Shown here: one piece after another, positions 27,480-40,829 of the stretch
Numbering within the stretch: position 1 is the first letter of the stretch
Layout: the number at the start of each line of letters is the position of its first letter
Translations under genes and position numbers: made by a program
Notes under the pieces: generated by a model
Seen by the model: only the letters and a program-made list of their open reading frames with translations
What the model was told of the DNA's origin: nothing
Database searches by the model: none
Source of the DNA: Atriophallophorus winterbourni
Taxonomy: Eukaryota > Platyhelminthes > Trematoda > Plagiorchiida > Microphallidae
Direction: 5' to 3'
NCBI GenBank assembly: GCA_013407085.1
Contig: JACCGJ010001585.1
Coordinates: forward strand, 20,134 to 84,133
DNA: 64,000 bases

Positions 27480-29377
27480 CTGTATGAAGTTGACGTCAAC
27501 GATTGTTCTCCAAGCCGATCGCACGAATAATTATTCCGCTTAATCCTCCGTGTCGAGTTGTGAGTCGTCAAGTTTAACGGAGCTTCTTCGAGCTGAATAG
27601 AAATTCAGAATGTTAGTTAATATAAAATTTGAAAATGTGATAAGATTAAGAAAATGCGAAAATATCCAGTTGCGATAAATTGTCTACGGCTTTATATTAC
27701 CAGGCTACGAAATTGCCGTACTGCTAGCCTGATCTATAGTTTCTGTGATACGTAACAACGTAATTGCGTCACCAACTATCGATATTCTGCTGTGCTACGA
27801 GTAGTCTTCTAACTCGAGAATATGGTCATGAAGTAAGAACCATAAATATTTAATTTAAACTTGTGACCATCCAATTACACTCGCTTTTTCTTCACACCTA
27901 TCTTCTATCGAGTTAAAAAGAAGCTATTATGAATAAATGTTTTGTTGGCTGTTTACAACTGTGAATGTATTTTCGAATACAAGCCCTGTAAAAACACTTC
28001 AAATTTTAATGGTTTGCTATAATTTTCGTTACGGTTTGAGAAAATTCAAATCAAATTTATCGCTTGATATGCGAATCTTTTAGCGTAAGTGGTCTAAAAT
28101 ACGCTGGTATGTCACTTAGCTGTCTGGATTTTTATTTGTCAGCCATTTGAAATTGATAGTCCAACGCATATAACATGATTACACTAACAAGTTTAACTAC
28201 ACGCGTGGTTTCCAGGCTTCATCTCTCTTCAAATTAAGAAAATGCTATAAAGAAGAGAGGGTTAACACTTTTTAATAGATTCGCTTGATACTCCAGGACC
28301 TCTGCAAAAAAACCAGCTAATTTTTGTCCACATGCCCCACAATCAGCTCACACATTCAAGCTGTTTGACCACATCGCATGGAGAACACAAACCCAGAATA
28401 AGTGGTCATTAATAAAAGAAACGAATAATTAATCGAATGGTTCAGGACCTTTTTCCATTCGAGTTTCTTGATGACTTCCTAGAAACAATTTTAAATTTGG
28501 CCATAGAGTTAAGAGTGAAAAAATACATGAATTGGACAGTTGCAGTCGCCACAGTTGAAAGTATCTTTAATTTTGACTTCCGAAGATCTACAACGCAAGG
28601 TTGACAAATCCATGGAATATTTCTTAATCAATTAAAATTTCATCGTAGAATACTTCATTGTAGAAACATAACTTATTTAGTTCTTTAAAAAGGTGAATAA
28701 ATCGGTACTTAAAGTTGACTGGATAGTGCAGATATCTTTGTTGATTAAAATATAATTCACCATCTGGAAAATTATTGGAAAACCGAACCTCAAAATTTGT
28801 TATACTGATTCAATAGGGTCACAGCATAAATGATGGTGCATTGTACCACGGCTTTTATTTAGGATAGACGCTATTTTCGCACTTTTCCTTGTCCATTCAA
28901 GTAAAGTCACTGGGCGCTTTTTCCAGCTCAAAGAAGTAATCTAATGTATACTGCTAACTTCCAATAAATTTGATGCTTATCTGAATAAAAGCCTCATACG
29001 AGCACGCTTTTAAAACTTGGCCGAACAACTGATGTAGGTTAGTTGTTTGCGATTACTATCAATTTATTTTGTATACTAGCATTTATATTTCAGACGTGCG
29101 CTTTCAGATGTGCGCTTTTTCAAGTCAAGTTTTCAACAAACAATTTGATCACAGTTAGCATTGCAGTCAAAGAAAAGCAAGAAAGCAGACATGAAAAGCT
29201 ACACGGTAATGAAAAGTTTGAACTTGTAAGTTACTGTTGGATTAAGCTCCACGACTGACTTGCCCGCATACATGTAGCTCGGTCAAACAATTGGAATTGA
29301 ACAAAATATCCCTATTTGCATCCATTTATATTAAACACCCAACAATGGGTTTTCGTGTTGTAAGCACTTATCATGTG
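27480..29377. other. AT-rich sequence upstream of the recognised SoxD-like exons
   Basis: At least one more exon is expected here or beyond, because 27301-27479 starts inside a codon. None was recognised. Confidence 0.35.
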
Positions 29378-29815
29378 GGGACAGTATGATCAGTATCTGT
29401 AGGTCTTGAAACAGTTGAGAAATTGTAAACAAAGTAATAATTTAAAAGTTACTGTTGGATAAGTTTGGAGCAACCAGCGTGTTTGATCATGTGTGACCAA
29501 ACGCACGCAGATGGAGTAAAACCCATGATCTTTAGCAAAAAACTCAGTTGTATGGATTTCGATTACAAACAACCGACGGCCGGTTTCGTACTGTTCGCGC
29601 TCATGATCAGTATCTGTATGCTTTGAAACAGCGAAGAAAAGGTAAAAAAATTTGATTTGTAATACGCTGCTGGATAACACTGACTATATTCACACATTTT
29701 ACTATTTCTTTGTTGTTCCAAGGCATACGGATCGTGATCGTGTTGTCCCTATCTAATCAATGAAAACAACACGGAATCAGTCGTGATGTGTGATGGAAAT
29801 TCATGCAAGCACAAA
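29378..29815. repeat. Diverged tandem dimer of family A type
   Basis: GATCAGTATCTGTA followed by CTTGAAACAG recurs about 226 bp apart, with the diverged head (AACCGACGGCCGGTTTCGTA) between. A third piece (AACACGGAATCAGTCGTGAT, ATTCATGCAAG) lies at 29730-29815. Confidence 0.6.
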
Positions 29816-29969
29816 CTACTTGGTGATACGGTTAAAATAAATAACTCAATATAATAACCCCAGGAGATTTCACATAAAATACTTGGGAAGTCTCAACCAC
29901 ATAAATGACAAAACAAGCCCGTGTACATCTAATTAGTAATTCATATTGATAGACTTCAACACTACTCAC

Positions 29970-30259
29970 GATGTCATGCGTTCCCGCCAAGCCAGTCGAC
30001 AAAACCTCGGCCAATTGGAAGATGCATTGTGCAATCTCACATAGGAACCCGTACTTATGCACCGTTGAGATGTTGTTTGAGCAACACAATGTCGTCAATA
30101 TTTGGTTTATTTGATTTGCAGTCCCGTTTATTGAATTGTGCACAGGGGATCCAAACACGTTCCTCGATGAAAACGGTCGGCTTGTGAAAGCGTGAAGTTG
30201 AGTGGAATTTCTGTTGCCATGGAAATCGAAGATGTCCGTTTTCAAAGCTTCCATGGTAT
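29970..30259 (-). CDS. Exon-like open stretch, unknown protein
   Basis: A 290-bp minus-strand stretch between a plausible acceptor (AACACTTTAG) and donor (GACATC|GTGAGT). It contains ATG in good context at 30254 (ACCATGG). The reading includes MEALKTDIFDFHGNRNSTQL and KYGFLCEIAQCIFQLAEVL, a mix of residues more like protein than its AT-rich surroundings. No family is recognised. It lies upstream of the SoxD-like exons on the same strand, but its exit phase (0) does not match the entry of 27301-27479. It would need a further exon to belong to that gene. Confidence 0.4.
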
Positions 30260-30966
30260 CTAAAGTGTTATTGGTGTGTTTATCAGAATATTTTAAGCAA
30301 CAGGACAATGCATTTATCAGTTCAATGTTTTAACGATAACGTTTATGTACTTCAAAGAGAGTGAATCTAATTGGCGAAATATGAAAGGGATCAGAAAGCT
30401 GATTTTCAGGAGTTCTTTCATTCAATCGTGACGTTCAATTTCGATTTTGACATATTCTTGAGCTATGTAGGGATATTGAAGAATATTCTTCTGAATTTTT
30501 TTATTTTATGTACTTAATATATCGTAATATTTCAGGCACATTTTTATCAAAGAATGATCATTTATATCACATTCCCATGACTGGTATTGTGGCTAATTAG
30601 GTAGCGCATCTTCACCGAATAGAGAAAGTTACTGAACGCTCACTACGTCTCAAATTTGTCAACAGGTAAACGGTTCTACCAACAAAGCTGCGAAAAATTG
30701 TTTATGGTTAACTGCGAGCGTCTGATGTGTGGGAAAATTTCGAGCGAACTGAATACATTTTCGTTGCCATGGATAAAGCTAATGAGAGACTATTATTCAT
30801 TATATAACTCCTGTTCCATCTAATGATGTGAAATAATTTATTTACACATAATTTTCTCCAAGGGATTATCCTAATCGCCTACATGCTTTAATTTATTGCC
30901 GAATTCATTTCGTTTTGGAATAGTGTATATGAAAAACAACAATAATTAAAAAACAATATAATGTGG

Positions 30967-31243
30967 TGCTCGCATTCCTCGCACATACATTCCGTCATCA
31001 GGTGGAGAAGGTAGAGATTAGATTCAGTGAGCCTAAAAACATTGGAATATTGGTAAACAAAGTTAAACTTGTACGCACCGTTGAATAGGACTCATTCAAC
31101 GAACCACGATGCTCAATTCGCGTAAAACGACCAATGTATTGTGTGCTCACATCCCATCCGCACTGTGAATCTGTATTTGAACATCTTGGTTCGTTTTACG
31201 AACCCTATTCAATAGTGGCTTTCAAATATAACTTTGTTTACAA
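30967..31243. repeat. Family A repeat, fold-back copy
   Basis: The head (TCCGTCATCAGGTGGAGAAG) is followed by an arm from TAAACAAAGTTAAACTTG through CAACGAACCACGATG. The reverse complement returns from CATCTTGGTTCGTTTTACGA to AAATATAACTTTGTTTAC. It has the same architecture as 3613-3914. Confidence 0.8.
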
Positions 31244-31244
31244 A

Positions 31245-34200
31245 CTATAATAATTTTACCATATTATTATTTTGGACTACGTTTTAATTTTAACAGCGTT
31301 TAATTAAATTAAGACACTGTAACAAGATGGAAATAGCTCTGATTGCGCGTGAAATTTGTTTTACAACTCATATCATTTAGAAAAATTAACCGTCTTTAAA
31401 TGGTAATGAGATTTGCTATCGCACTCACAAATATATAATAACTACCTAATTCAAGGAAATATTTTCAATCTTAATTTAATTATTCCAATTCAGAATTTAG
31501 GCACTATATTTGAGCTGGATCTATAATTGGGCAAAATGTTTTATGTTGAGGTCTCTATTTTGATGCTTGATATCAACCACATTTAATTTAAGTGGGGTAT
31601 AATTTCGAGGGAAGGGAGGGTAGAAAATCCTTCTAAACCGTATTCATATGTGCAGTATATTTTCGTGTCTTCACATATATTAATCATAGCAACCCTATTC
31701 AACAGCGACTTCAAATTTCAAACGTTGACTTCACGAAATATATCAATTTAACATTTTTACTCTAACCAAGAGTCGGTGATAAACTCCACCGATTTCCACC
31801 CTCATACTTGAAGTATGACAATCAGCGTAAATATAACTGGAGAAATATTTGAGATTATTCCTATGCGATGGATGATGACTATTTAGAAATTCAGAATGAC
31901 CGATGTACAAATATGACATGGCAAAAGACCATCAATGATATTTATATTTTTTCTAAAAGAGTGTCAAAATGACTTGGTGCGAAAATTTACGTCTTTTAAA
32001 GCCGAATTGCCTGGAGCCGAGGACAGACTTCCAGTTACACTAGAACAAGAAGGATAAATAATCTAATCAGACATGGCCAACAAAGGCCGCTCAACTCGAC
32101 ACGTGGCGAAGACCTGAAAAGAAACCCGAGTGTTCCATGCAAATCATATCGGTACCTTGGCAATGGGTTGACATTTAACTGCGAGTCGTTCGACAGGTTC
32201 TGACAGACAAAGTGAGTGAGGAATTAGTGAGAGAATATTTTGGATTTTCGAAATGTAAAACGCATGATCAAATTAGTTATAATCAGCTTGAACAGATTAA
32301 AATGCTTCGCGTAGATAATAGAACATGTTTCATCAGATTACATATAAATTGATTGGTTACTAGTTAGACATTTTGGCTAGTTTGATCTAAGGACATCTTA
32401 GTTTCTAAATAAAGAAAAAGGTAAGCAATGTTGTACGTTGACGTTGCAATTGCAGAATATTGGCCCTGTTATTCTTCGAATAACCGATCAACATATGGGA
32501 CATATATTAACTGATCAAATCTGTGAACGTAACAGGTTTCGGGTAGTCTCACAGTGATCTATCAATGAAAAGATGATCAATCGAAAAAATATCGAAAAAT
32601 CATATTGTTTAACAGTTTCCAGTTTGCATGCAGAAGTGATGTCCCCTCGATAAGAAGAGCAACATTTAAAACTTTCAAATGTGGAGAAAACTTGCATCGG
32701 TAATGATCGTACAATCTAATTTTCCGAAAAGTAAATTTCCTTTCTTAAAATGACACCCCAAATCTTTAGATTTCTTTATTGATCACTCCGTAAATTTACT
32801 AAGTCTTGTTCTTTCAAAACAGTGGAACAAAATCGATACCAGTAAAATAACCATTAGTTCTATTCTAATAATAATATGATGGTAAGATTCTAATAATAAT
32901 ATCATGGTAAGATTTTATAATATACCATAATTAGCAATACCAGTGAATTAATTTTATAAATTAAAATTATGTTAGGAAATAATATTATTATCTTCACCGG
33001 AATCGAGATGCAGAAAAAATTGTACCACCGAAAACGTAATTCATCAGATTTTTAATGATGAACTTTGGTTTACTGGTTTGGTTAAAACGATAAGCGATAA
33101 GGATTTATCACGAATTATATGATGTAGAATCGACTTACATTATTCGGAACTAGAATTAACCTCGCAGATATAAAGATCAAACGCTGAGACACGTAGACAG
33201 ATTGCATTGCATTGCGTGTTGACAACACGCGGTTTATAAATTGAATGTGGTCTGGGCATCATCGGGCGAATTTTTGTACACGTGCGTGCATTTGTGCCCC
33301 AAACCCCCTAAACCGCACCACTTGTAATCCCACACAATATGATTGGATTTTGTCTCTTGGTAGCACATATTTTGTGCGTTTCAGATTTCGCTAAATGAAT
33401 GAAAACTACACAATCGCCCACATTTTCTGCCCCTTCACAAAAACAATGTAATTCGGCAATTCTTGAGTAAATTTGGTTACGAAATTATGAAAAAAAGTAG
33501 AATTAATTCCAAATGTTTGATCACCCCCGAGCAAGTATTGGCATATGGCCCATGTGTAATTTCGTGAAATGCATAAACCTGATAATAGTTTTTTAGTCAA
33601 GCAATAACTTTTTCGATTCATCCGATACAATCAAGTGGTTTAGGGGTTAGAATAGCACCAGACAACACAATGCTGATTAACTGCCCGCAGGGAAGTGAAA
33701 TCGTGGCTGTTACTCATGGGAATAAATAGCTATACATTGTGTATCGAGCTGAACACACCACATGAAAGAATAACAATGGTTAACCAATATGTCGCAAAGT
33801 TTGTTGCATGTCACCTGCACGGAATTAGGTGTTTGTGTGTTTGTTTGTGTATGCGTGTCTGTGTGGACAGATTGCAGCAAGTTCGCGACAAAGGTCAATG
33901 CGGTAGGTCTACATGGCCTAATGTTATAACGGAACCACAAAAAGCGCACGCATCTTTAGCTGCTATCTAGTATGTGGTACAAAGGAGAGGTGATATTTGG
34001 TTGTGCACACAAGACAATCATGGTGACCTTATCAGTCTGGGATAAGATGTGGGTCAGTTCCCAGGATAAGTTTGATTTTTTCTTCAACTAAGACGACTAG
34101 ATTTTTGTCCAGCCGAATTCTTTTGTAATTAGGTTTGGAGTTAACATGCTTTAATAGAAACATGAAACGATTTAGTATAGATGCAGATTGAGTTAGCGGG

Positions 34201-36530
34201 TGAGTTTTATTTTAACATGCACGTAAACCTAGTAGATGTTAGTATCAAAAAATCAATAAAGGATGTTGGGATTTATTATTGTTCAGCTTCCAGCATTTAC
34301 AATCAACTGTGATTTTATAGATGGTTGCCCATATCAGGAAGAGATAAAAAGAGTTTATTCACTGCGTTGAGGCGGTTAATTATGCGAATAAATACAATTT
34401 CATTATATTAAATGAATCGACCATAAAATATGTCTGTAAGGTTTGTTCCGATAATGAGATTTCAAAAATGTGCAAATATAGCCATACCAAATCATGCTCA
34501 TTCATTATAAGGATTTCAATTCATCCAAATTAAGTTTAATCATTTTGCATTTTGATTAAGCGTCGATTTTCAAGATGAATTACTCAATTTCGCGTATAAT
34601 TATGATTGAGTAACTTGTTATAATAACTGGTAGACCTAACAAATGTACTTTGTGTTCAAGGTAGCAAAGTGCCACTAAATTTCACATCAAAAATCTAATG
34701 TTTGGCTTATAGATACCTAAAAACTGTCGAATGCAATTAAATTAACGAATAATCGATATTTTGGTTCGTCTCATTAGATACAATTACATACTCAATTGGA
34801 AATGAATACTGGGAGGTGATGGATATGCAAGTAGATGCAGATTTAATGAATTTTGTGTTTTTCCCCATAGCGTTTGAAGGTAATGTATAGGTATTTATTA
34901 TTCAATGGTCTTAGGTAATAAACAAACAAAGCAAATTATTATGTATTACTATTTAACCTGATGGAGCTCTGTTTGCACTCGCCGAGTGAAAAAACAATAT
35001 AGGATTCAGTAATTAATGCGATTTAAGCAAGTGGCAAATTTGTGGCCAGGGTTGTTTTAATTTGACACGGCCAACCGCGTGCGAGTTTTGCACAAGGAAA
35101 CTAAGTCGAACTTTGCGCGAGTTTACTGAAACCCATTTGAGTTTCTATTTTCGCAGATGCGTGGAATGTTGATTATGCAATTAAACATGTAACAATTTAC
35201 TGAACTTAATGCGTATATTAGATTGGACAAAGATTCCGATAGGAGCAAAGTTTATTCAAAGAACAAGGCATATTGAGTTTAATAATTTTGTTCCGACATA
35301 CTGTGATATTTCAAAACAAAAGGGAAATATATAAGTGAATGTCCGAGGAACAGAATGCTAAGCGTTGATAATAAAACGACCAATGAGAAACCAGAAACTT
35401 ACCAACGAGAATGAGCTGATTTTTCACGACATATTCGAATTCTACAAATTTCTACTGGCTGTATTGAAATGTACGTAAATCATGGTCATAATCCTAAGAA
35501 CCTAACCGTATTTCGGGAGGCATAATCAACCAACGACGAAATACCTAAGCAAATCATATTCGCATGCATGAACGCAACAGATTGCAGACTCTAGCAGATT
35601 GAAACCGTCAACGATCTGTTTATATTATTTTCACTTGTTGCACCACAATGAGCTAGACATCGTGCATAAGTTTGAGGGTGGGTTGTTGACTTTATCCATA
35701 TGGGCTATTATCGTATTGTGTATTGTAATAGCTGTTACCATTCCCCTTAGACTACACAAACTCGTTCAACGCAACTTGTGTGTTGAATGGTCTTGGAAAC
35801 TAGTGCACAGATGTTCTGATGTTAATCTGTTGTTTGTTGATTTTGGACCACATTGTGGTGCTTACGTTTTTCACGCAAATCGTTTATAAACGCAGCAAAG
35901 CGTGCGTGTTTGATAAACTCCTAATCAACGCTGGTGGTCGGAAAAATATGGCAGAAAATAACATATATCAGGTTTTAGATTTTCAGGTTGATATCTTTGG
36001 GTGTGTGCTAAAATAATGGTTAAACATTTTCTCACCATGTAAACCACTCAACCGTTCTCGTGTTTTATACGCGTGTAATGGTGACCTTGGACTGATGTCA
36101 CCTCGAACGATTAACTTCAAGGACGTGCTAATTAAGTGAACAATTAACACCAGGCTTGGCCATGCGATCAATAATGAAAACGTGGCCTTAGCAATCAATT
36201 ACCGGGCGAGAGAGCTATTGAGTAGGTCTCGAAATATTCTGAGCTAACTCGGCAAAATAATGATTGAAGCATTTTGTTGATGCGTATTTTCTATCTTTTA
36301 CATTATCGGTTCACAATTGAAATGGTACTATATCGAAATAATATGCAAAATAGGTTGCATTAGGAGGCTACTCTTAGTAGAAAATATTTATTCAAATGCT
36401 TTTGTTATCCCAAATAAAATATACTGTTCAATGCTAAATGATGTTGAAATTTGAAGTTGGTCACAGTTGGAAACAGTAACCATTTGAATAACATGCCCAC
36501 GCTGTGAACACAATACAAACAGCTTTCAGT
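31245..36530. other. Gene-poor AT-rich region
   Basis: No protein family, RNA gene or large repeat was recognised. A 25-bp direct duplication lies at 32863-32912. A plus-strand frame at 35599-35889 has one hydrophobic run (LTLSIWAIIVLCIVIAVTIP) but no family signature and no splice support. Confidence 0.4.
32863..32912. repeat. 25-bp tandem duplication
   Basis: TTCTAATAATAATAT then ATGGTAAGA is repeated twice with one substitution. Confidence 0.85.
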
Positions 36531-36535
36531 TAGTC

Positions 36536-36660
36536 GAAGTTATGCTTGAATGACACGATTTAATAGGGTTCGTACAAAGAACCACGATGCTCAAACACAG
36601 AATAACCGGCGATGGATGGCCTATGTAATGTGTTTCTCGCATCCCACGTACATACAAACT
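36536..36660. repeat. Family A repeat, partial copy
   Basis: Contains GTTATGCTTGAATGACACGA, GGGTTCGTACAAAGAACCAC and GTGTTTCTCGCATCCCACGT. It ends about 100 bp before the CR1-type LINE. Confidence 0.75.
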
Positions 36661-36764
36661 TGCCGTTCACCAAGTGCTCCGCCCGAAACAGCATCATGGT
36701 TTATCAAACTCAGTAGAACCTCTAACTGCACCAATAATTGACCAAGTCGTTGTGGAACGGCACC

Positions 36765-38236
36765 TACGGTGAGTAAATACAAAGAAATCCCTGGGTGGCG
36801 ACATCATTACCCCAGCTATTCTTCGTACATATTATAGACAGCTTTCATACAATCTAGCGACGGTTGCGTAGAGTCAGCATTGAAAGCTGGTGTGATAACA
36901 CCAATTTACAAGGGTGGCTGTCGTTCCGATGTAGCAAATTACAGGCCTGTTACGCTGTTGCGATGCATCTCGAAAATTATGGAGCTCATCATAACTGAGT
37001 GTAGCATGGATCACCATTAAAATAATGGACTTTTATTAGCAGTGTAACATGCAACACAGATCTTATTTGTCAAATTTACTCACCACACTTTACGATTGGA
37101 TTACGTCTCCTGACCCAGGATACTCCGTTCATGCCTGCTATATTGATGCATTAAACGCATTTTATAAGGTCAACCACTGCCTGCTTCTGCAAAAGCTAGT
37201 GCAATATGTGGATAACAGATTATCTGACCGATCGGCACCTGCGAGTCCGCATTGACGGCGTTCTATCAAAAACCATCAATGTCAGCAGTTGTGTCCCTCA
37301 AGGTTCAGTGCTAGGGTCTATCCTTTTCTTATTATACAAAAATGATGTTGCGCAAGTAGTACGATGCAAGATGGTTCTTTTTGCTGATGACATAAAAATA
37401 TGTAATCAAATCCGATCCATTGAAGATTGTTTGATGATGCAAGAGGATTTGGATGCCCTGTATCGCTAATCTCAACTAAATCAGAGGCCTTTCAATATAT
37501 GTAAATGTAAAATGTTACAACTTGACCGGCAATACGAGTATACGTATAATCTTGGCCATGAAAACTTGACTTGGACTAAGAATGATCTCGTAATCTGGAT
37601 TATTAATAATCTGAAACCGAATAGTCATTACCAGAAAGTATTCAACAAGACAAGAGGTATCTTGGGAATGCTGAGGAGAACATTTAGGCGGTTCTCTCTT
37701 AAAACGCTTCCCCGGATTATAAATACTTACATCCATCCAAATATAGAATCCATGATCCCAGTTTGGGCACCGTGTCTGCTGGATAAAATTTAACACCGAG
37801 CAACTATGATAGTTGATGGGATGCAGCACATCTCATATCAAGAGCAAATAGCGCTACTGGCATTGACCTATTTTGCACAATAAAGAATGAGGAGCGACAT
37901 GATCGTAACATATAAAACACTGCGGATGGATAATAACCCCTGCGCGATTCAATAACAGTCATTTCCCCTAAGAATACACGGAGTCATTCAAGTTGTTTCG
38001 TTATACCACAATCAAGACATCATTTCTTCTCCGTGTGTATTTGCTTTTTGTGGAAATCACTATCACAAGATATTGCGAACGCTCCTACGATCCGCGATTT
38101 CAAATCGAAACTCAATGCTTACATCAAAGAGAACTCCACTATTGACCCTGTAAATGGACCACATAAGAACCCATACAAACCAAACACCTCAATTGAATTT
38201 CGTTTGCATCCTCTCTATTTTATAGCTGTCTTATAA
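36765..38236 (+). pseudogene. CR1-type LINE reverse transcriptase, decayed
   Basis: Plus-strand pieces in RT order: SLGGDIITPAILR (36790), GVITPIYKGGCRSDVANYRP with ISKIMELII (36890-36985), FYKVNHCLLLQKLVQYV (37160), NVSSCVPQGSVLGSILFLLY (motif B, 37280), VLFADDIKICNQI (motif C, 37370), GILGMLRRTFRRFSLKTLPR with NTYIHPNIESMIPVWAP (37655-37770), then LWKSLSQDIANAPTIRDFKS (38045). Stops and frameshifts interrupt it at about 37030, 37250, 37470 and 37800. The catalytic FADD is intact. No endonuclease domain is present, so it is 5'-truncated. Confidence 0.85.
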
Positions 38237-38306
38237 TGGTACATGTAGAACGATTGCTTTAATTCACCATAAATTCTTGATCGGGTGGAAAGAGTATGGT
38301 TGTGGT

Positions 38307-38484
38307 GTGTAAGTGCGAAGGATGTGATTAAAACATTACAATGGTCAAGTATTACTTCGGTTAATGCCTTTCCACGGTTACAAAGGTCACTGAACCTAAT
38401 CATACTGTCTCCATTTGATGACGACCAATAGATAGAAACCGGTATTGGTGTGTAAGTGCGGGGGATGTGAACAGCGCATTACAA
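38307..38484. repeat. Family A repeat, partial tandem
   Basis: TGTGTAAGTGCG-AGGATGTGA occurs twice around the head CACTGAACCTAATCATACTG with GAAACCGGTATTGG. It starts about 70 bp after the LINE. Confidence 0.65.
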
Positions 38485-38489
38485 CGTTC

Positions 38490-40249
38490 AATTTGATTAA
38501 CCGTGATACAAATATGTTAAGCCATTAGGAAACTTAACGTGGTGTTGTAAACAAATATGCACGCTTAACATGAAACTGGTCGTATTGTGCGTTGTGATGA
38601 AATTTATTAAAAAAATTAGATAAAGCATAACAGCCTCATTACTTTATTTTGCCCGATTGAACAGATTGGGTTTTTGATTTTTTCACCATTTGCTGAACAT
38701 TTCGAGCCATATCTTCCATTTCTCCGTTGCTTCAAGGCCCACCGTTCATAATTGTACTGCTGCTAAATGCTGAATATAAATGTCATCATCTTTATACACT
38801 TAACGCAGAACTTGGAGCAAGACCACGGAAAAAATTTCAGCCTCAACTGACCTATTAGTTCTGATTATCGTTAATTATCCTGTGAAATAAATTTCTTCTG
38901 CACCGAATTTTGCGCTACTACAGATAATTCGCGATTCATCATTTTTCTATTTTGTATTTCAAAACGAAGCAAAATAATAGCCAAGTATCACGAAATAAAA
39001 GCAATACGAACGGTTCAATTAATTAAATTTCAATATCGCGTAAATAATTGTTAGATTGCGTGTGCTCATATTTCTTGAGCCATTGTCACACACCGAATGC
39101 TAAACATTCAGTAAATTACTACACACAATGCTAGGTGAATAACACGAAGGAAACCAAGATTCATAAGTTATTACACTGTTTTAACTCGAATTATTTCCGT
39201 TATTAATTGGTGCGGAACATAAAAACAATTTAGAATTGTACCTGTGGATATCTGAAATCATTCGAAATGACTGTAAGACGATTCTCTGGTTAAAAGAGCA
39301 ATTCTATTCAGTTGTATCTTGATTCAAGATGTTATGGTTCGAGCTACGACATGAGGTTTATTTCCATCCCCGTGTTGCCGAAAAAACACCAGAGTTGCTC
39401 CAGGTCACAATGTAACTGACAATGTTGGTCACCACAGGTTAAACAAAGACACCTCGATGACGGAAATATATACACACTTGGATGTGCCACATGCTTCTGA
39501 TAAATATTTTATATTTCACATATTAAATTCTATTATTTATTTAAATTTTATTTGAGTTCAAGTCAATTAATGGTTTTCATGGTCTAAAAAGTACATGCTT
39601 AACAGCAACCATTGAATAAAAGTATTGGATACGGATACAAAGAATAAAATGCTTGGTCAGTAAGGAAAGTCAGCTTGTGTACTGAGATATGAGGTTTGGT
39701 TTGGTTAACGTATACTCATCAAGCTCAGCATTGAACATATTTAGACAAGATGCACAAATGATGTAAGGTGGCACAGAGTTCCAGATTAGTTTCGTCATTT
39801 TCACGGTAACTGAAAGCCAAATTATAAAATCCATGTAATCTGAACTAGCTCTTATAGAATATTAGCGACTGGGCATCTTTGGAAATGGGCCGAGCTTAGC
39901 GATCGCTATTGTAATGAAATTTGAAAAATTAGTTTGAATCAGTGTTCCCTTACATAGTATCTGTGACCAAAGAATCTTAACAACAAGGGCAGTAAATTTA
40001 TAAGAAAATGAAATTTAATCCGTTTTCGTGTGGCTCAATTTACTATCATTAAAATTTCATTAGCATTCTACTTGTCTTTTGCAAACACAATAGGATCGTA
40101 TAATTTCAACAACTCAGCTTCGGTGAGTAACAGATGATATCTAAAAGCATGTTGAGAATTAAAAAAATTCACATTTGAAGCACGCCTAACAGATTCTTTT
40201 AACCGAGGCTCTTGGAAACTGAGCTTTCCATACCTACCACATTGGTTTT
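38490..40249. other. AT-rich sequence, nothing recognised
   Basis: No supported gene or large repeat. Confidence 0.4.
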
Positions 40250-40630
40250 TGTTGTTGTTGTTGGCCTTCTTCAGTTGATGTTGGCCATGGAAGAACAACG
40301 TAAGCACACGAAGATCTCATGGCCCACATTGTTTTGTACGATTAAACAGTGCGATTCGAGAGGAAAAATCACCCCCGCAGCACTCACAACAATAGATAGA
40401 ACTCGGTCAATCGGTGGTTTTTACACTTTGTCGATGTGATAATGGTCAAGAAAGCGTAAACCTTATCTGCTCTTTTCTACCTCAAAAATGATGTTTCACA
40501 CTATGCCTTTGGAATGAGATGTCAACAGCAAGTACTATTCAACGCGTTGGACCGCAATGGCGGCTTGCCAAAAGGTTAACTTCCTGATTTCATCCCTTTA
40601 AACAGCAGATCTTTCGGATTACGACTGCAC
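40250..40630 (-). mobile_element. RTE-like LINE (group C), 3' fragment
   Basis: The minus strand ends in (AAC)n at 40248-40262 next to GGCC, as at 7875. It shares diverged segments with the other copies (GACTAAACAGT-like at 40340, CCCCCGCAGCACTCACAACA at 40371, GGATTACG near 40615). Confidence 0.65.
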
Positions 40631-40631
40631 T

Positions 40632-40822
40632 ACCGGTTTCTGACTGTTTGCCGTCATCAGGTGGAGACAATGGTATTCAAGTATACACTTGTTTACCATT
40701 TATCCACTGTTTCAAGGCTCGCTCAACGTAATTTACTGTCTCCACCTGATGACGGCAAACAGCCAGAAACTGGTAGTGGAGTGTAATTTCGGGGGATGTG
40801 AGCAACACATTACTTTGGTTCG
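40632..40822. repeat. Family A repeat, head-to-head copy
   Basis: CCGGTTTCTGACTGTTTGCC with GTCATCAGGTGGAGACA is followed, about 60 bp later, by its reverse complement TGTCTCCACCTGATGACGGC with AAACAGCCAGAAACTGG. The arms are about 38 bp. Here the inverted part is the head module, while at 3697-3914 it is the other end of the unit. Confidence 0.85.
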
Positions 40823-40829
40823 GAAGATT

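Noticed and set aside
33300..33320. Telomere-like CCCCCTAAACC
   Set aside because: A single occurrence with no tandem repetition.
35599..35889. Frame with a membrane-like segment
   Set aside because: One hydrophobic run only. No family motif, no good splice sites and AT-rich codons like the surroundings.
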